64,000 bases of DNA from Acestrorhynchus altus. Lineage: Eukaryota > Chordata > Actinopteri > Characiformes > Acestrorhynchidae. Of this stretch, positions 35,466 through 50,642 are shown piece after piece. The notes under the pieces are model-generated. The model was given only the letters and a program-made list of their open reading frames with translations, was not told the DNA's origin and made no database searches. The first letter of the stretch is position 1. Every line of letters starts with the position of its first letter. Both the position numbers and the translations under genes were made by a program. The DNA lies in contig CM067503.1 of assembly GCA_034509495.1 (NCBI GenBank), positions 23,356,171-23,420,170 of the forward strand. Reading direction: 5' to 3'.

Positions 35466-36180
35466 AGTTCCATTTCACATAATTAGCAACTTGGTGGAGG
35501 AAGCAAATGATACCAGAATTAAACTCTAATGTTCTATCCCAGTGTTTTCCATTTCTGGTCATAGAGTTCCCCTGCACTTCATATTTTAATGTCTTATCTG
35601 CTCTGAAAACACACATTTTAGACTCCATGTGGGCTTTCTCCGCAGATGAGTTGAGTAAGGTGTTTTGAGTGCAGGAAATCACTGGAATGTGCAGCAGAGG
35701 AGGAAAACCCAGAGACATAACCCACAGCAAAACCTAAGAGACTTCCTTTGAGTCCTGATTCTTCCTTTAGTAAAGTGCTGAATTCAGTAAACCTCATTAA
35801 CCACACCTGCTTAAATATCTCATAAAAACAAAGTACTTTAGAAGAAGAACTTCGTTCGTTAATCATTCCTCCCCAACATTGGTGCCAAACACAAAAAAAC
35901 AACATGGTAGTGAAACTTTATAGAATAGTCTGATTAAGCATAAAACATGAAACAGTAGCAACTGTGACACTGCATTTAACAACTAGACAAACACTGTGCT
36001 ATTTTACTCGTGTGCCTTTCACTTACTAGTAATTAGGAATGTCTCGTTTAAATCCTGATCGGAGTCTCTTAATGCTGAGTATCAGCCGATACGATGTTTG
36101 TATCAATAATACAGCCCCACAGCTTATATAAAATGTGCTGCTGATCAATACTGAAATAATATTAAAACACTGCAGTCAAA

Positions 36181-36182
<2 letters not shown>

Positions 36183-36240
<58 letters not shown>
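36183..36240. repeat. (TG)n microsatellite
   Basis: Pure run of about 27 units ending in GCGC. Confidence 0.97.
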
Positions 36241-36241
<1 letters not shown>

Positions 36242-37264
36242 CTGCATTTGTGTAGAATGGCAAACACTTTGGACTAATATATGTTTTTGTTTGTCAACTA
36301 CCAACAATGTGTAATAACTAGTTCTTAGAGGGAATGGTATGCATTACCATTAGCCTCCTCTTCTTTCTGAACTCTTTTTAGAGGTGGTTTAAAACAAAGC
36401 AGTTCTCCAGGCTGTAAAACAGCTGTTTCCACATAAGCTTTTATATAGCTTTATGACATTATCACCCAAAAGTATTTATGGGTATTTCTCACTTTAGAAA
36501 AGCCAATAGCAGTCATGCAGCCATCTGTTTTCCTCCAGAAACTATTTCAGACAAACTGACCAACAGGTCCTGACGTATAGCTGCGGGAGATTTAAACACG
36601 ATAAAACAAGAAAAAAGCATGCTGCCATTCTGCTGTTCCAGACTAGTGCAGAAACTGATCATGACCAAGGGTCAAGTTGGGTCAAATGAACAGACACTGC
36701 AGGGAAAACTAAATTTAAGCTAGTTGTGACTCATAACACTGCAATGTGAGGCAGCTGGACATTAAAGGTCAAAATTACACATGTTGACTGTGAGGAGTCT
36801 AGTCATGCATCAGTCGAAATTTACTTTTACATCTATTTTCCTGATGTTTATTGTGTCATATTTAAGTAAGACATGACTTATTTTTTCTATATTATTGTAT
36901 CAATTAGCTTGCAGATCTCAGCAGTCAAACTGACACCTGTGACCATTCTAGTAATGTTAGAATTCCAGGCATTCTATTGTTAAAGCAACATTTGAGTGGG
37001 CAGTCCTGTTCATTTGGACCTAACTTGGCAAGAATACTTCTGCAAGTATGTTTCTAAAACAGGTCTAAAAATAAAGTCAACTGCATGGCATATACATAAG
37101 ACTGCAATGAGCAGAGTTCAAAACTGCATCATGCAGGATGAAACATATGTCTTATGCGATGCGATGCTCTGTATGCACTATATCTTCTTTAGGGGAACAT
37201 CTCGCAAACTACATTGAGAGAGTATATTCTACCATGAAACAGCAAAGCATTCAATGTTTTCTTT

Positions 37265-37625
37265 ATGTTTCCTGCTGAATATGGCACTTTCCAGCCAACT
37301 CTCCCTGCAGTTGTTGGCCCATTTTTTGTGGCCGCATGGTAAAAACCGATAGTTGTCCGCTAACAAATGGTGCAGACTCTGCTCCACTCAATGAATATTC
37401 AGATATGGAGAAGCCTTGGGGAAGCACACTGGCCTGAAACCGTTATCAGGCCAGTTTCACTCCTCTTCTTTCTCTTTCTTTCTCCCTCTTCCCATTTCCC
37501 CCTCCCTAAACGGCTGTATATTTTCAAGGACTAAAAATAATAAAAGAAAGCACACTGCTGGTGTGATTAATTGAGCTTGGCAATCAGAGACGGAACTGCA
37601 GGGAGACCACTATTGTGCAGTAGCC
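37265..37625. other. Repeat-free segment, candidate conserved non-coding element
   Basis: Non-repetitive stretch with ATTTTTTGTGGCCGCATGGT, TGAATATTCAGATATGG and GTGATTAATTGAGCTTGGCA, plus a pyrimidine tract at 37470-37506. It is flagged on texture only. Confidence 0.27.
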
Positions 37626-37981
37626 TGTACTGTGTTTGTGTGGGCAGGGGGGGACAACAAAAGTCCAAAAATCAGCACAGCGCAGAGCTGCACAATGCAT
37701 CATACTGATGGATGGACAGTGATACGGGAACCATTTCAACATCAGCAAATAACTGTTTATAGAAAAGCAGCAGAAATGGACAGATGTTTAGATGTGTGGT
37801 GATTGTTGAGACTGTTGAAGTGACACTGGAAATTTTACTCATTCTGCATATCATGCCATTTGTATTCTACTAATAAATGATACATCTGGTCCTGAATTAT
37901 AGTCAATGTTCATAAAAAATGTATTTACACACTAAACGCTCTCTCTATATAAATATAATTTAATATCAGTGCATCCATATT

Positions 37982-38065
37982 AGGGCTGCACAATACATCA
38001 TTTCAGCACCATAATCGCAATAATCACATAACAATGCACAATGTTAAAAACGAATAATTAGACCA
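37982..38065. repeat. Interspersed repeat fragment (AGGGCTGCACAAT type)
   Basis: TTAGGGCTGCACAATACATC, TTTCAGCACCATAATCGCAA and ACAATGCACAATG match a short repeat very common in fish genomes (recalled). Its mechanism is unknown. Confidence 0.42.
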
Positions 38066-38605
38066 CATCATTCTGCAACTTGACGCAAAAGGAAAATTTG
38101 TGCTGTTCTCATTTCTGATTTAGTAGAGGCAGTCCAATTTCAATTATTTAACCCAAATCTTTGATACACTGAGTGCACAACATGTTGGATCATTGACTTC
38201 TGGACAAATAGAGTGCTGCCCTAATCCTTACTGTATTTTTTATATTTATGTGTGTTATCTATAATGTACACACACCAAAAGCCTAAAATAAAATAAGTTA
38301 GTGATTAGTTTTCAGTTTGAATGGTAACGAAAGAATCCTCAGCAACATGGGTCTATATGAGAAATCAATTAGCAAAATCAGTGCTCCTAAATCAGTCCTT
38401 ACCACTGAAAAAGAACACACCAGCAGGATCTAATAATTGTGTGTATGTTTACACTACAAAAAGCACTAAAGTAAAATTCAGTACACTGAAAAACTCAACA
38501 AGTTAGCTGCTAGCCTGTGAAAATGTGTGCCGCACAGCTAAGACACAGGGAAGGTAAGTGACAAATCTTATATTTTTGAAGATCTACAGTTCAACATTCA
38601 GTCAC

Positions 38606-38642
38606 ATTGCCATGGTAACAACTCTCACATTGCCATGGCAAC
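38606..38642. promoter_or_regulatory. Two tandem RFX X-box-like motifs
   Basis: ATTGCCATGGTAAC (38606-38619) and ATTGCCATGGCAAC (38629-38642) lie 23 bp apart. Both fit the palindromic RFX site GTTGCCATGGYAAC except for the first base. The surrounding 23 bp are duplicated (TCACATTGCCATGG in both). Activity is not shown. Confidence 0.45.
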
Positions 38643-39284
38643 AACTTTATTGCATATAGCATTTTTGGCCCATATTGTGGAGTCCTAAAACACACACATA
38701 ATAGATTAACAGTATGTATTAAATGGATATTTCAGCATTAATGAGTTAATTCAGCATAAATAAACAACTCTTTATTTAGTACAAAACAGAAATCTAAGCA
38801 CTTCCCATTGACTTCAATTTAAACAGACTCATGCCATGTTTACTATTTAATTGCTCTACTAGTGTTTTAGCTACACTATAACTGTAAAGCTATAGTTATA
38901 GCTGTAGACAATACGTATCTATTACTTTCAAAAACAACAACAACAACGATAATAATGATAATAATAAAAATATTAATAATTGATCGCAATTTCCAGCCTT
39001 CGTCAACAATGCCCAGTGAAAGCAGCAGTGGCCGCATGCTCTCCTCAATTACTCTCTAGATCAGAGTTGTTAGAATATTTCTAATTAGAATACTTCTAAC
39101 AGATTTAAATATATGGATAATCTATCTTCATTGGAACATTTGAGAAATAATGGTAATATAACTGAAGAAAAATCAAAAAAATTCAAAAATTGTTTTTGAA
39201 ATGTAATTTCAAAAATAGATCAGTTGCAGGTGAATTAGAACATGGTTAGAAAAGATTCATGTTAGAAATCTTTTTTATTTTTAC

Positions 39285-39835
39285 CATAGATCACTATGGC
39301 TAGAGCCACAGAAGTCTCTGACACCTTTAGTAAGAACGTTGTAGATGCATATGAGTCTGGGAAAAGTTTTAACAAGATCTATAGTAAAGTATACAACAGC
39401 TATAAATTGTCATCATGGACCTATAGTTGATGTCAAAGTAAATTAATTTGTCCACAAAAAGAGATGGCAGAAGTTTGTATTTTATGGGATATGTGCAAGG
39501 AGGGAACTTGCTGTAAAAAGTTTCAGTTAAAGCACTTTTTTTTGCCAGAGAACACCTCAACAGACTTCTAAAACAATTCTGTCTTTGGACAGATGAATCC
39601 AAAGATGAATTATATGGGCACAATAACAGAATATGTTTGTTAAACACAGCATTTGAGCAAGAACCTGACAAGCTCTCCATCACAGAATCATCTATGATTC
39701 TTGAGTGTATCAGAGGGTCCTTAAGGAACATGTGATTCCAGATCACTGAATCTGGATCTGGATCTGATCAAGAACACAACTAAAAGAATTCTGCGTGGTG
39801 GTGTGGGAACAGTGTCCTCCCAGATGATGTCAAAA
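39285..39835 (+). mobile_element. Tc1-like transposon remnant
   Basis: A start-like segment reads MARATEVSDTFSKNVVDAYE then SGKSFNKIYSKVYN, the helix-turn-helix end of a Tc1-like transposase. Later, ACACCTCAACAGACTTCTAA, TTTGGACAGATGAATCCAAA and GGGCACAATAACAGAATATG correspond to the DE..F.HNNR region of the DDE domain. Then GAACAGTGTCCTCCCAGATG follows. Stops and large gaps make it a pseudogene. Confidence 0.6.
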
Positions 39836-40184
39836 CTGGCAGATCATTTGCTGCTGGTTAAATTGTCCACAGGAATAGATATTAGAATGATTAGATAATA
39901 GAATTATTCACAAATTCTATTAGAGCAACATTCAACAGAGCACAAAGCAACTGAAGATGTACAGCTACAGAAGTATCAAGGGGTCAAACTAAGAGGAAGA
40001 AGTGATGTTGTTTTTTTTTACCTGTTAACCTTTACAATGTAAATCTGAATACAAAGTGGTACAATATATACTGTAGACTGAGACAAGCACAAGAAGCCAG
40101 CCATAAACCCATAACACTATCCAATGAGTGGATATACTCTGTGGATGTGGAGGATCTAAGTTCACATGGGGTAATATTTCAGTG

Positions 40185-40560
40185 AGATTTTAACTTGACT
40201 TGGCAGCTCGCCATCGTGATTATGAATGAAGTGCAGCTAAACCCAGGCACTCTGAGCTGCTTTCAGCACTGGAGAGCAGGCTTTGATTAAAAGCACTCCT
40301 AAAACACTCCGATATGTAGCCTTAATCCAAACACACTCATACAGAAGCCTTTCAGCTGAACAGTGAAATTACCTCTGACTAAAATCAAATGTGAGACCAC
40401 TTAGGAGTCTGTATATAAGTGGCATGTGCCCCTGAAAATGTCAGTGGTATAGGAAAGATGAATTTCATATTTAACCTCTTTTTGCAGCCCCCCAATGGCC
40501 TTTCTGTCAGTGGAATGGAAATCAACTGGATTTTTTTTCACAAATGTTGCTGTCACCTAA
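40185..40560. other. Repeat-free segment, candidate conserved non-coding element
   Basis: Contains CTTGGCAGCTCGCCATCGTG, ATTATGAATGAAGTGCAG, CTTTGATTAAAAGCACTCC and CCCCCAATGGCCTTTCTGTC, with no repeats. It is flagged on texture only. Confidence 0.27.
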
Positions 40561-40706
40561 AGTAAAATTTATCAATGTGTACAATAAAAGCTTTCTGTGG
40601 GCCACCATATTTATGTATCTATCAATACATAAACAACCCACAAGTCTTCCTTTACTGCAGCGTAAACTGTGTTTGTATGTGTGTGAATACAGTTTTAAAG
40701 AGTAAG

Positions 40707-40707
<1 letters not shown>

Positions 40708-40786
<79 letters not shown>

Positions 40787-40812
40787 GTAGTAATAATAAT
40801 AGTAGTAGTAGT
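40708..40812. repeat. (ATT)n joined to (AAT)n, self-complementary
   Basis: About 16 ATT units (40708-40755) are followed directly by about 15 AAT units (40756-40800) and then AGT variants. The two halves are reverse complements, so the tract forms a long hairpin. Confidence 0.96.
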
Positions 40813-41012
40813 TTAAAATGACATGAGTGATGCATTCCTTTTATTTTATGTATTTCCTTTTTTAGAAAAAAAAACATTTCAATAAAAGAATGACAGTAAT
40901 AAAATTATTTTGCAGGTTCACAGGACTGAGCGGTTAAGGTTTTTCTCTGACTTCAGTAAAGAGGGAAAACTTAATGCTGAGTTTGAGCATCAAAAGAAAG
41001 CTAAAAGTAAGA

Positions 41013-41485
41013 AAGGTCTCCTTGCCTTTGTGTCTCCTCACTTTTAACTCTCCTAACCTTTAAATCTCTTCACTTTTTGTTCAACTCATGTTTAGATCTC
41101 TTCACTTTTAGGTCTCCTCACCTTTACCTCTCGTCTTTTTTATATCTTCTCAGAATTAGGTATCCTCACTTTTAGATATCCTCGCAATTAGGTATCATCA
41201 CTTTTAGATCTCTTTGTTTTAAGGTCTCCTCACCTATAGGTCTATAGATCTCCATAGATTTTGGTCTCCTCGTTTTTAAATCTCCATGCATTTAGGTCTT
41301 CTCACCATTAGGTTTCCTCATGTTTAGGTCTCTTCACCTTTGCTTTTAGGTTTCTTCACTTTTATTTCTCCCTATTTTTAGGTCTCCTCACCATTAGGTC
41401 TTCTCACTGTTAGATCTCCTCACTTTCAGTTCTCTTCACTTTTAGGTCTCCTCACCTTTAGGTCTTTTCACTTTTACATCTCCTT
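41013..41485 (+). repeat. Minisatellite, unit about 16-18 bp, about 27 units
   Basis: Variants of TTTAGGTCTCCTCACC throughout (for example TTAGATCTCTTCACTT, TTAGGTATCCTCACTT). Unit length wobbles and units are diverged, which suggests an old array. One strand is strongly pyrimidine-rich. Confidence 0.9.
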
Positions 41486-41776
41486 ATGCAGCCTGCATTA
41501 ATAAGCTACAGTAACAAGCTACAATCAACACAATAACATTGGAAGTTCAAAGACAAAAACTAACCCCAGGCCTCTGTGTGACTGATCCAGAGAGGGTATT
41601 GATCAGCACTTTCCTGTGAATATTATATGTGAATGCCTCTGTCACCAATGGGTGCAGCTTAAAGTGACTGACTTCACTTATTTACTAGGAATGTCAGGAT
41701 TCTTTTGATCATGAGGTGATAATAGGCATCAATCTGCAAGTCAAGTACTTTTCTTTGCTAAATGATGTAAAGATGT

Positions 41777-41779
<3 letters not shown>

Positions 41780-41838
<59 letters not shown>
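41780..41838. repeat. (AC)n microsatellite
   Basis: Pure run of about 29 units. Confidence 0.97.
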
Positions 41839-41840
<2 letters not shown>

Positions 41841-41919
41841 TAGAAGAATAAAATTCACCATCTCTTCATGCAGATCTGAGAGAAGCTTCAGTACTGAGAA
41901 TAATCCAGCCTTACCCAAG

Positions 41920-41941
41920 AGAGAGAAAGAAAGAAAGAGAA

Positions 41942-41972
<31 letters not shown>

Positions 41973-42190
41973 TGCAGTGTGTATTTTAAAGGAGATATGT
42001 GCATAAGCATCTCAAATGGGAGAAAGGGGGAGTGAAGTAGGGACAGAGTGAGAAGAAGAAAGGGAAGCAAAGGGAGAGCAGAAAGCAAGAGAGAGAGAAG
42101 GTGAGAGGTGAGATGAGGACAGAATGGGAAAGAGAACACTAAAGTCAAAATAAAAGCAGGACAGAGAAGGGAGACAGAGAGAATGGAGAG
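41920..42190. repeat. Purine-rich tract with (GA)n core
   Basis: The core (GAAA)n(GA)n is at 41920-41972, followed by about 200 bp of nearly pure purine sequence. It gives false LS-rich minus-strand frames. Confidence 0.9.
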
Positions 42191-42596
42191 TGCGTTGGAC
42201 AGCAGCCATGGTGACACTGGTATTATAGTGAAGATGAACCCTAAAATGCAGGAAAAGCACTGTGCTGCATCCTCTCTCTTAGGAGAGGTGAGGTGATGCC
42301 AATTTATAAGCTTTATAAAAACTTTGACTCCTCAAAACTTGCCCCAACATTTAGCATAATTGGCTCCTCTAAACAACTGTGTAGCAAAGAACGGTTTGAT
42401 GGCAAATTACTTCCAGGAGTCATGGTGGAGCACCATTCTATTGCAGTGCAGTGACTTTCTATTCTATTGTGCAAACATTTGTAAGGAGAGACCTGCAATG
42501 CCACTGCCCCTTTCATTTCTCAGTTCCCCTAAGTTCATAAGCACTAACAAGCCCTGCATGTTGCATTTGAGTCCAGTTTCAAGACACACCCTCGGT

Positions 42597-42640
42597 CACA
42601 ACCCAGGTGGGTTTACAAGTTAAGTTCCACCTGGGTTGTG
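42597..42640. repeat. Perfect 14-bp inverted repeat
   Basis: The arms CACAACCCAGGTGG (42597-42610) and CCACCTGGGTTGTG (42627-42640) are separated by 16 nt. No parent element was recognised. Confidence 0.9.
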
Positions 42641-42747
42641 CCCCCTGACAACATTACACTGTTAACAAGCTGAAGATGAATAGAGGATAGCTTTTATGGC
42701 AAGATAATGGTCTTAAAATCCACAACAGACCATATATATATGGTGTG

Positions 42748-42783
42748 TGTGAGAGAGAGCGACAGACAGAAAGAGAGAGAGAT

Positions 42784-42840
<57 letters not shown>
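42748..42840. repeat. (GA)n microsatellite, imperfect
   Basis: GA repeats with GACA, GATA and GAAA interruptions. Confidence 0.96.
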
Positions 42841-42841
<1 letters not shown>

Positions 42842-43670
42842 GCACTCTAATCCAACTGGCAGGATGCCAGAAAGAACAGAAGTGAACATTACCGCAAAAT
42901 ACAGCAATGTTTTGACTGACAATCACAAATGTCACATGTGTGTTTTTTTGCCCATGGTATGAAATATAAACGTCTTGTTTACAGGACTTTCATGGCTAAT
43001 ATGAAACTGTGCATCTCTATAAAATTCCATTTAAGGTCTGCATGTGTGAACGTTTGTGTGGAACAAACACAACCGGGTAGAAAGTGCCACGCAAACCATT
43101 ACATAAAAAGTGAATCACATGGAAAATAACAAAAAATAATGCAAAAATGTGCTTTGATAAAAAATATGTTACAGGACTATGTATCCACACCCATCCACCA
43201 ACCAAAAATCACCTATTCTGATTTATGAAACCAATAACCATCTATACCCATCTATATACATATTCATATTCATATATACACAACTATGCCCAACAATACT
43301 CAGCCCTATTCAACAGCCATCCATAGCCATGCATAGAAATGCATACCAATCAATATACTTACACTACCCAACATTCAGTTAGTTTTATAGTAAGACAATC
43401 TAACAACATTCTAAAAAATATTCAGAAAACAAAATTAAACTAAAGTTTTTGAGGTTACTCTTACTCAAAAACTATTTTGCATAGTGTGATACAAGTCTAT
43501 GAATAAACGCTGCATTTCAGAAACTGAGTGTTCTCTTAGCCTGCATCAGCTTGTGCCAAACACCTCTGTCTGATCGCATTACTTTAGCAAATTAGATCAG
43601 CAGCAACAGCAAGCCATGCTTGCATTTTTTATAACTGAGCAGAAGCAACAGCTAATTACGGGTCAAAAAT

Positions 43671-43741
43671 CTCTCTCTCTCAATCTCTTTCCCTCTCTCT
43701 CTCTTTCTCCCCCCCCCCCCACACACACACCCACACACACA
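43671..43741. repeat. Compound (CT)n-C tract-(AC)n
   Basis: CT-rich part, a run of about 12 C, then AC repeats. Confidence 0.93.
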
Positions 43742-44175
43742 GATAATAAGATGATTACATTAAATACGTAACATAAAATATGTACATGTCATAAGTTTTT
43801 TATTGCGTGTATTATTTATTTCACACTACATGTAACTGAAATCATGTGAAAGTGACCTTTAAGGTTCAAAGTGACCCTCTGGAGATGGGTCTGCATATAT
43901 TGCTTGCATTCTATTAAATCTATTAAACAGACTAAAATTATTACTACTTACTAAATTTATTCCAAAGCTGAAAATGTGTGTAGTGAAACTGTTTTTGGGA
44001 GTTGGAGATATTGAACAAAGTGTTTTAATCCAGTTTTATTGGATAAAAAAGTGTTGACTCAGTTGCATCATGCAAGAAAGCTTCTAGTTGTCAGTCTCTA
44101 TCAACGACTATCAGCAGGAAACAGCGAAGGGAAATATCCCATGTCTAAGCTGGTGCAGTTAAGACTGACATACAC

Positions 44176-47756
<3,581 letters not shown>

Positions 47757-47768
47757 GAGAGAGAGAGA

Positions 47769-47813
<45 letters not shown>
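47757..47813. repeat. (GA)n microsatellite
   Basis: GA repeat with one GTGA interruption. Confidence 0.97.
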
Positions 47814-47815
<2 letters not shown>

Positions 47816-47894
47816 TAGACTGTCTAAAGCCAATAACATCAGCTGTGGACAAAGTAAAAGTACTTATCCATAGTTATCAATACTATATATCTAG

Positions 47895-47945
47895 GTTCAA
47901 TGCTCATACTGTTCAGTACTGTTCATACGTTCAGTAATCATACTG
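47895..47945 (+). repeat. 35-bp repeat, about 1.5 units
   Basis: TCATACTGTTCAGTACTGTT then CATACGTTCAGTAATCATAC. It is the same unit as the array at 49398-49572. Confidence 0.7.
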
Positions 47946-48364
47946 GGGTGGCGTTCCCAAAAGCTTTGAAGTGCTAGTACTTAAGATTATTCATTAATTA
48001 AAGAGTATTGTGTAACTGAAGTAGTATGTGAACCTGCTCATAAATGAACAAGTAACCCAACCTAATTGCTATTCACAAAGTACCACTTAAAGGATTTTGC
48101 CTGTAGTTCAGCACCTAGACACCAGAGGCAGCCATTTCTGTGGGAGGGGGGAGGGTCAGCATACTTTAAAAAATATTATATAATAATAAGAAGAAGAAAA
48201 ATGTTCTTATTGTTATTGTTGATTATATTATTTTATATACTCATGAGTTTACTTTACCTTCATCACAGTCTTAATGACAGTACTTGTCGCTAGTTAATAA
48301 TCTAATCGGGCACATTATGACTTGACCAAATAAACTCACACATAAAGCCCAGATGATTGGCAGT

Positions 48365-48940
48365 TCTGAGAACTCAAACCTCCGGTTCTATATCACAGGT
48401 GCATTCCTGTGGACAGTCATTGATGTTCACGTACAGCAAAGCCCTGTGCATTCTTTCACCAAAGCTTTACTATGTGCATTACTATAAAATAGTCCAGGTT
48501 TACAAAAAAACAAAATCGGTTTTCATACAGTTGGAATTGTACCTGGGGTTACAGGTGCAGTAGATGGGACGCTTATTGCCATACACACTCCCAGACTCCA
48601 AAATCCCACCTACACAGGTGGAAAAAGGGGTCTCAGCAGTGAATGTACAAGTTATATGGAACTACCAAGGGCTGCTTACTGACACTACGGTCTATGAGAA
48701 TGATGCATTCATCTGGGTAAACTCTGGAGTGTGAGCTGGAAAATGGTACGCTTATTGGGTGATAGTGGGTATCCTCTCCATGTGTACCTGGTCCTGTGCT
48801 AAACCCCAAAACTTCAGCTGAGGAGAGGCTAACAGCACCCCAGTGGACATGCAGCATTGTGGAGCACAGCTCTCTAGACAGAGAGCAGTGGAGGCTGGCA
48901 TTCACCTTCCTCATGATACAGGGGAAAGTGAGGAGGAGGA
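48365..48940 (+). mobile_element. PIF/Harbinger transposase pseudogene
   Basis: Conceptual translation in shifting frames gives the order of a Harbinger (HARBI1-type) nuclease: RFYITGAFLWTVIDVHVQQ, then GVTGAVDGTLIAIHTP (the first catalytic Asp in the .DGTHI. motif), KRGLSAVNVQVIWNYQGLLT, LGDSGYPLHVYLV (the second Asp in the LGDSGYP motif), then LNPKTSAEERLTAPQWTCSI and VEHSSLDREQWRLAF (the third acidic residue region). At least two frameshifts and several stops interrupt it, so it is inactive. No terminal inverted repeat was found. A frame of 93 codons on the opposite strand is a shadow. Confidence 0.8.
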
Positions 48941-49397
48941 CACCAAAGAATAGAACTGCACAGAGAAAGACATGCGGGTTTGAATGCCCTGAGATATTAT
49001 TAGAAATTTGTTTTCTTGATCATTTTGTAAAACGATTTAACAATAATGACAAACACATTAATTAAATTAACAATCATAATGAACAGAAAGGTTAGTTAAA
49101 AAAAGACACAATATAAAAATGGCCTTTTGTTCTTGTCATGTCGTCTTGATTTTTGTCATAGTTGTGTTTACGAGTACTTCACATTACCTAAGAACTTTCT
49201 ACCAAACAGATTTGAGAATCTGTGAAAAGACACTGATTTGAACACATTTCTATGTTTTTAGCATTATAGGGAATAAATACTGTATATTTACTGAGTTTAA
49301 TCAATGTTTGAGGTTTGACAGAGCACTTAAGTTGACTTGTTCTTTTGCTCTTTTGCTTATTATTCACTAAGATTGATCTCTTTTGGGAAACCCACCC

Positions 49398-49572
49398 ATG
49401 TTCAGTACTTTTCATAAGGTTCAGTGATCATGTTCATTATGGTTCATACGGTTCATTGATCATACTGTTCAGTGCTGTTCATACGGTTCAGAAATTATAC
49501 AGTTCAGTACTGTTCATACGGTTCACTAATCATACTGTTCAAAACTGCACATATGATTCGGTAATCATACTG
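49398..49572 (+). repeat. 35-bp tandem repeat, about five units
   Basis: Units of TTCATACGGTTCAGTAATCA then TACTGTTCAGTACTG with moderate divergence. It is a second block of the repeat at 47.9 kb. Confidence 0.82.
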
Positions 49573-50642
49573 TATTTTGTGGTTTTGCAGCTACATATTT
49601 TTTTGTGCAAGGACATTAAATTGCAGACATGAAAACTGAAAAATGTGCAGTGAAAAAGGAGACAAGTGTAGAAAGCTGTTTCTTGTATTAGGGTCCACTG
49701 CTGTGCTTCACTGGCACAACAATGGCACATACTGTTGGGACCTTTCCAATGTAGTTTAATTTGGAAGATGGATACTCAGCTCTCTGAGCAGTTACTATAG
49801 TCCCTCTGGTTCAGCTGAAATGTACAGTAAACTGGTTGTCTTCTTTGCCAACAATAATTATTTTCACAGAGATCAATTAGACCGGTACCTTTTTTTTTTA
49901 CAGCTTACTGTACAGTTACTGTACAGTGGTCGAGAAGAAAGAAGTACAGCTCATGTGTAATACAATGATTAAAAAGTGAAGTGACACAAAATTCTGAAGC
50001 AACACTGCTGTGTCCAATCCACTCCTCAAAAAAAAGTAATACATAGTAAAACCTAAAAGTAAAAACCTAACAATGTATGCAGAGAAACAGATGGACTACA
50101 GTCTGTAATTATCAGAACTACAAAATGCTCCTGTATGGTAAGAGAAGCTGATCAAATTGACAGCGAACGTAGAATCAAGCAGGTAGTCATAATGTTATGG
50201 TTAATCCGTGTCTAATTAATATTTAGCTAGTACCATCACATTTGAGTAGATACAGTAAACGTCAAGTAATACACTGCTGTATTAAAATATGCCACGGCAA
50301 CATTCCACTACTGGGCAGACTCTAAGCCACTGCAGACACAGTCTAAAGATTTATGGTAGTTTGTGGTTTCTAAAAGCTGCCGCTGTATTTCATTCAGGCA
50401 GAACCATGATCGTTCACACCAGCACATCCCTCTTCACGCTGTCCAGGCACAGCCATCATTTTCTGCATCAGATAACTGTGTAAAAGATTCATATGTTTAC
50501 TGCTTTGGTTCAATGCACTAGCTATCAACACCCCACATACACTCTGTTTATTTTAAGTCCAGTTTATCACTGGTCATGACAAAACAATTGTAATTTAATT
50601 TGGGGTAATAATGACTCAAATATTCATAAATAAGGTATGATT

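Noticed and set aside
39369..39746. 125-codon frame on the minus strand
   Set aside because: It is antisense to the Tc1-like remnant and has no domain of its own.
41013..41485. CRISPR-like regular repeats
   Set aside because: Units are contiguous and diverged, with no unique spacers, and the window is eukaryotic. It is a minisatellite.
48633..48914. 93-codon frame on the minus strand
   Set aside because: It is antisense to the Harbinger remnant, whose motifs read on the plus strand.
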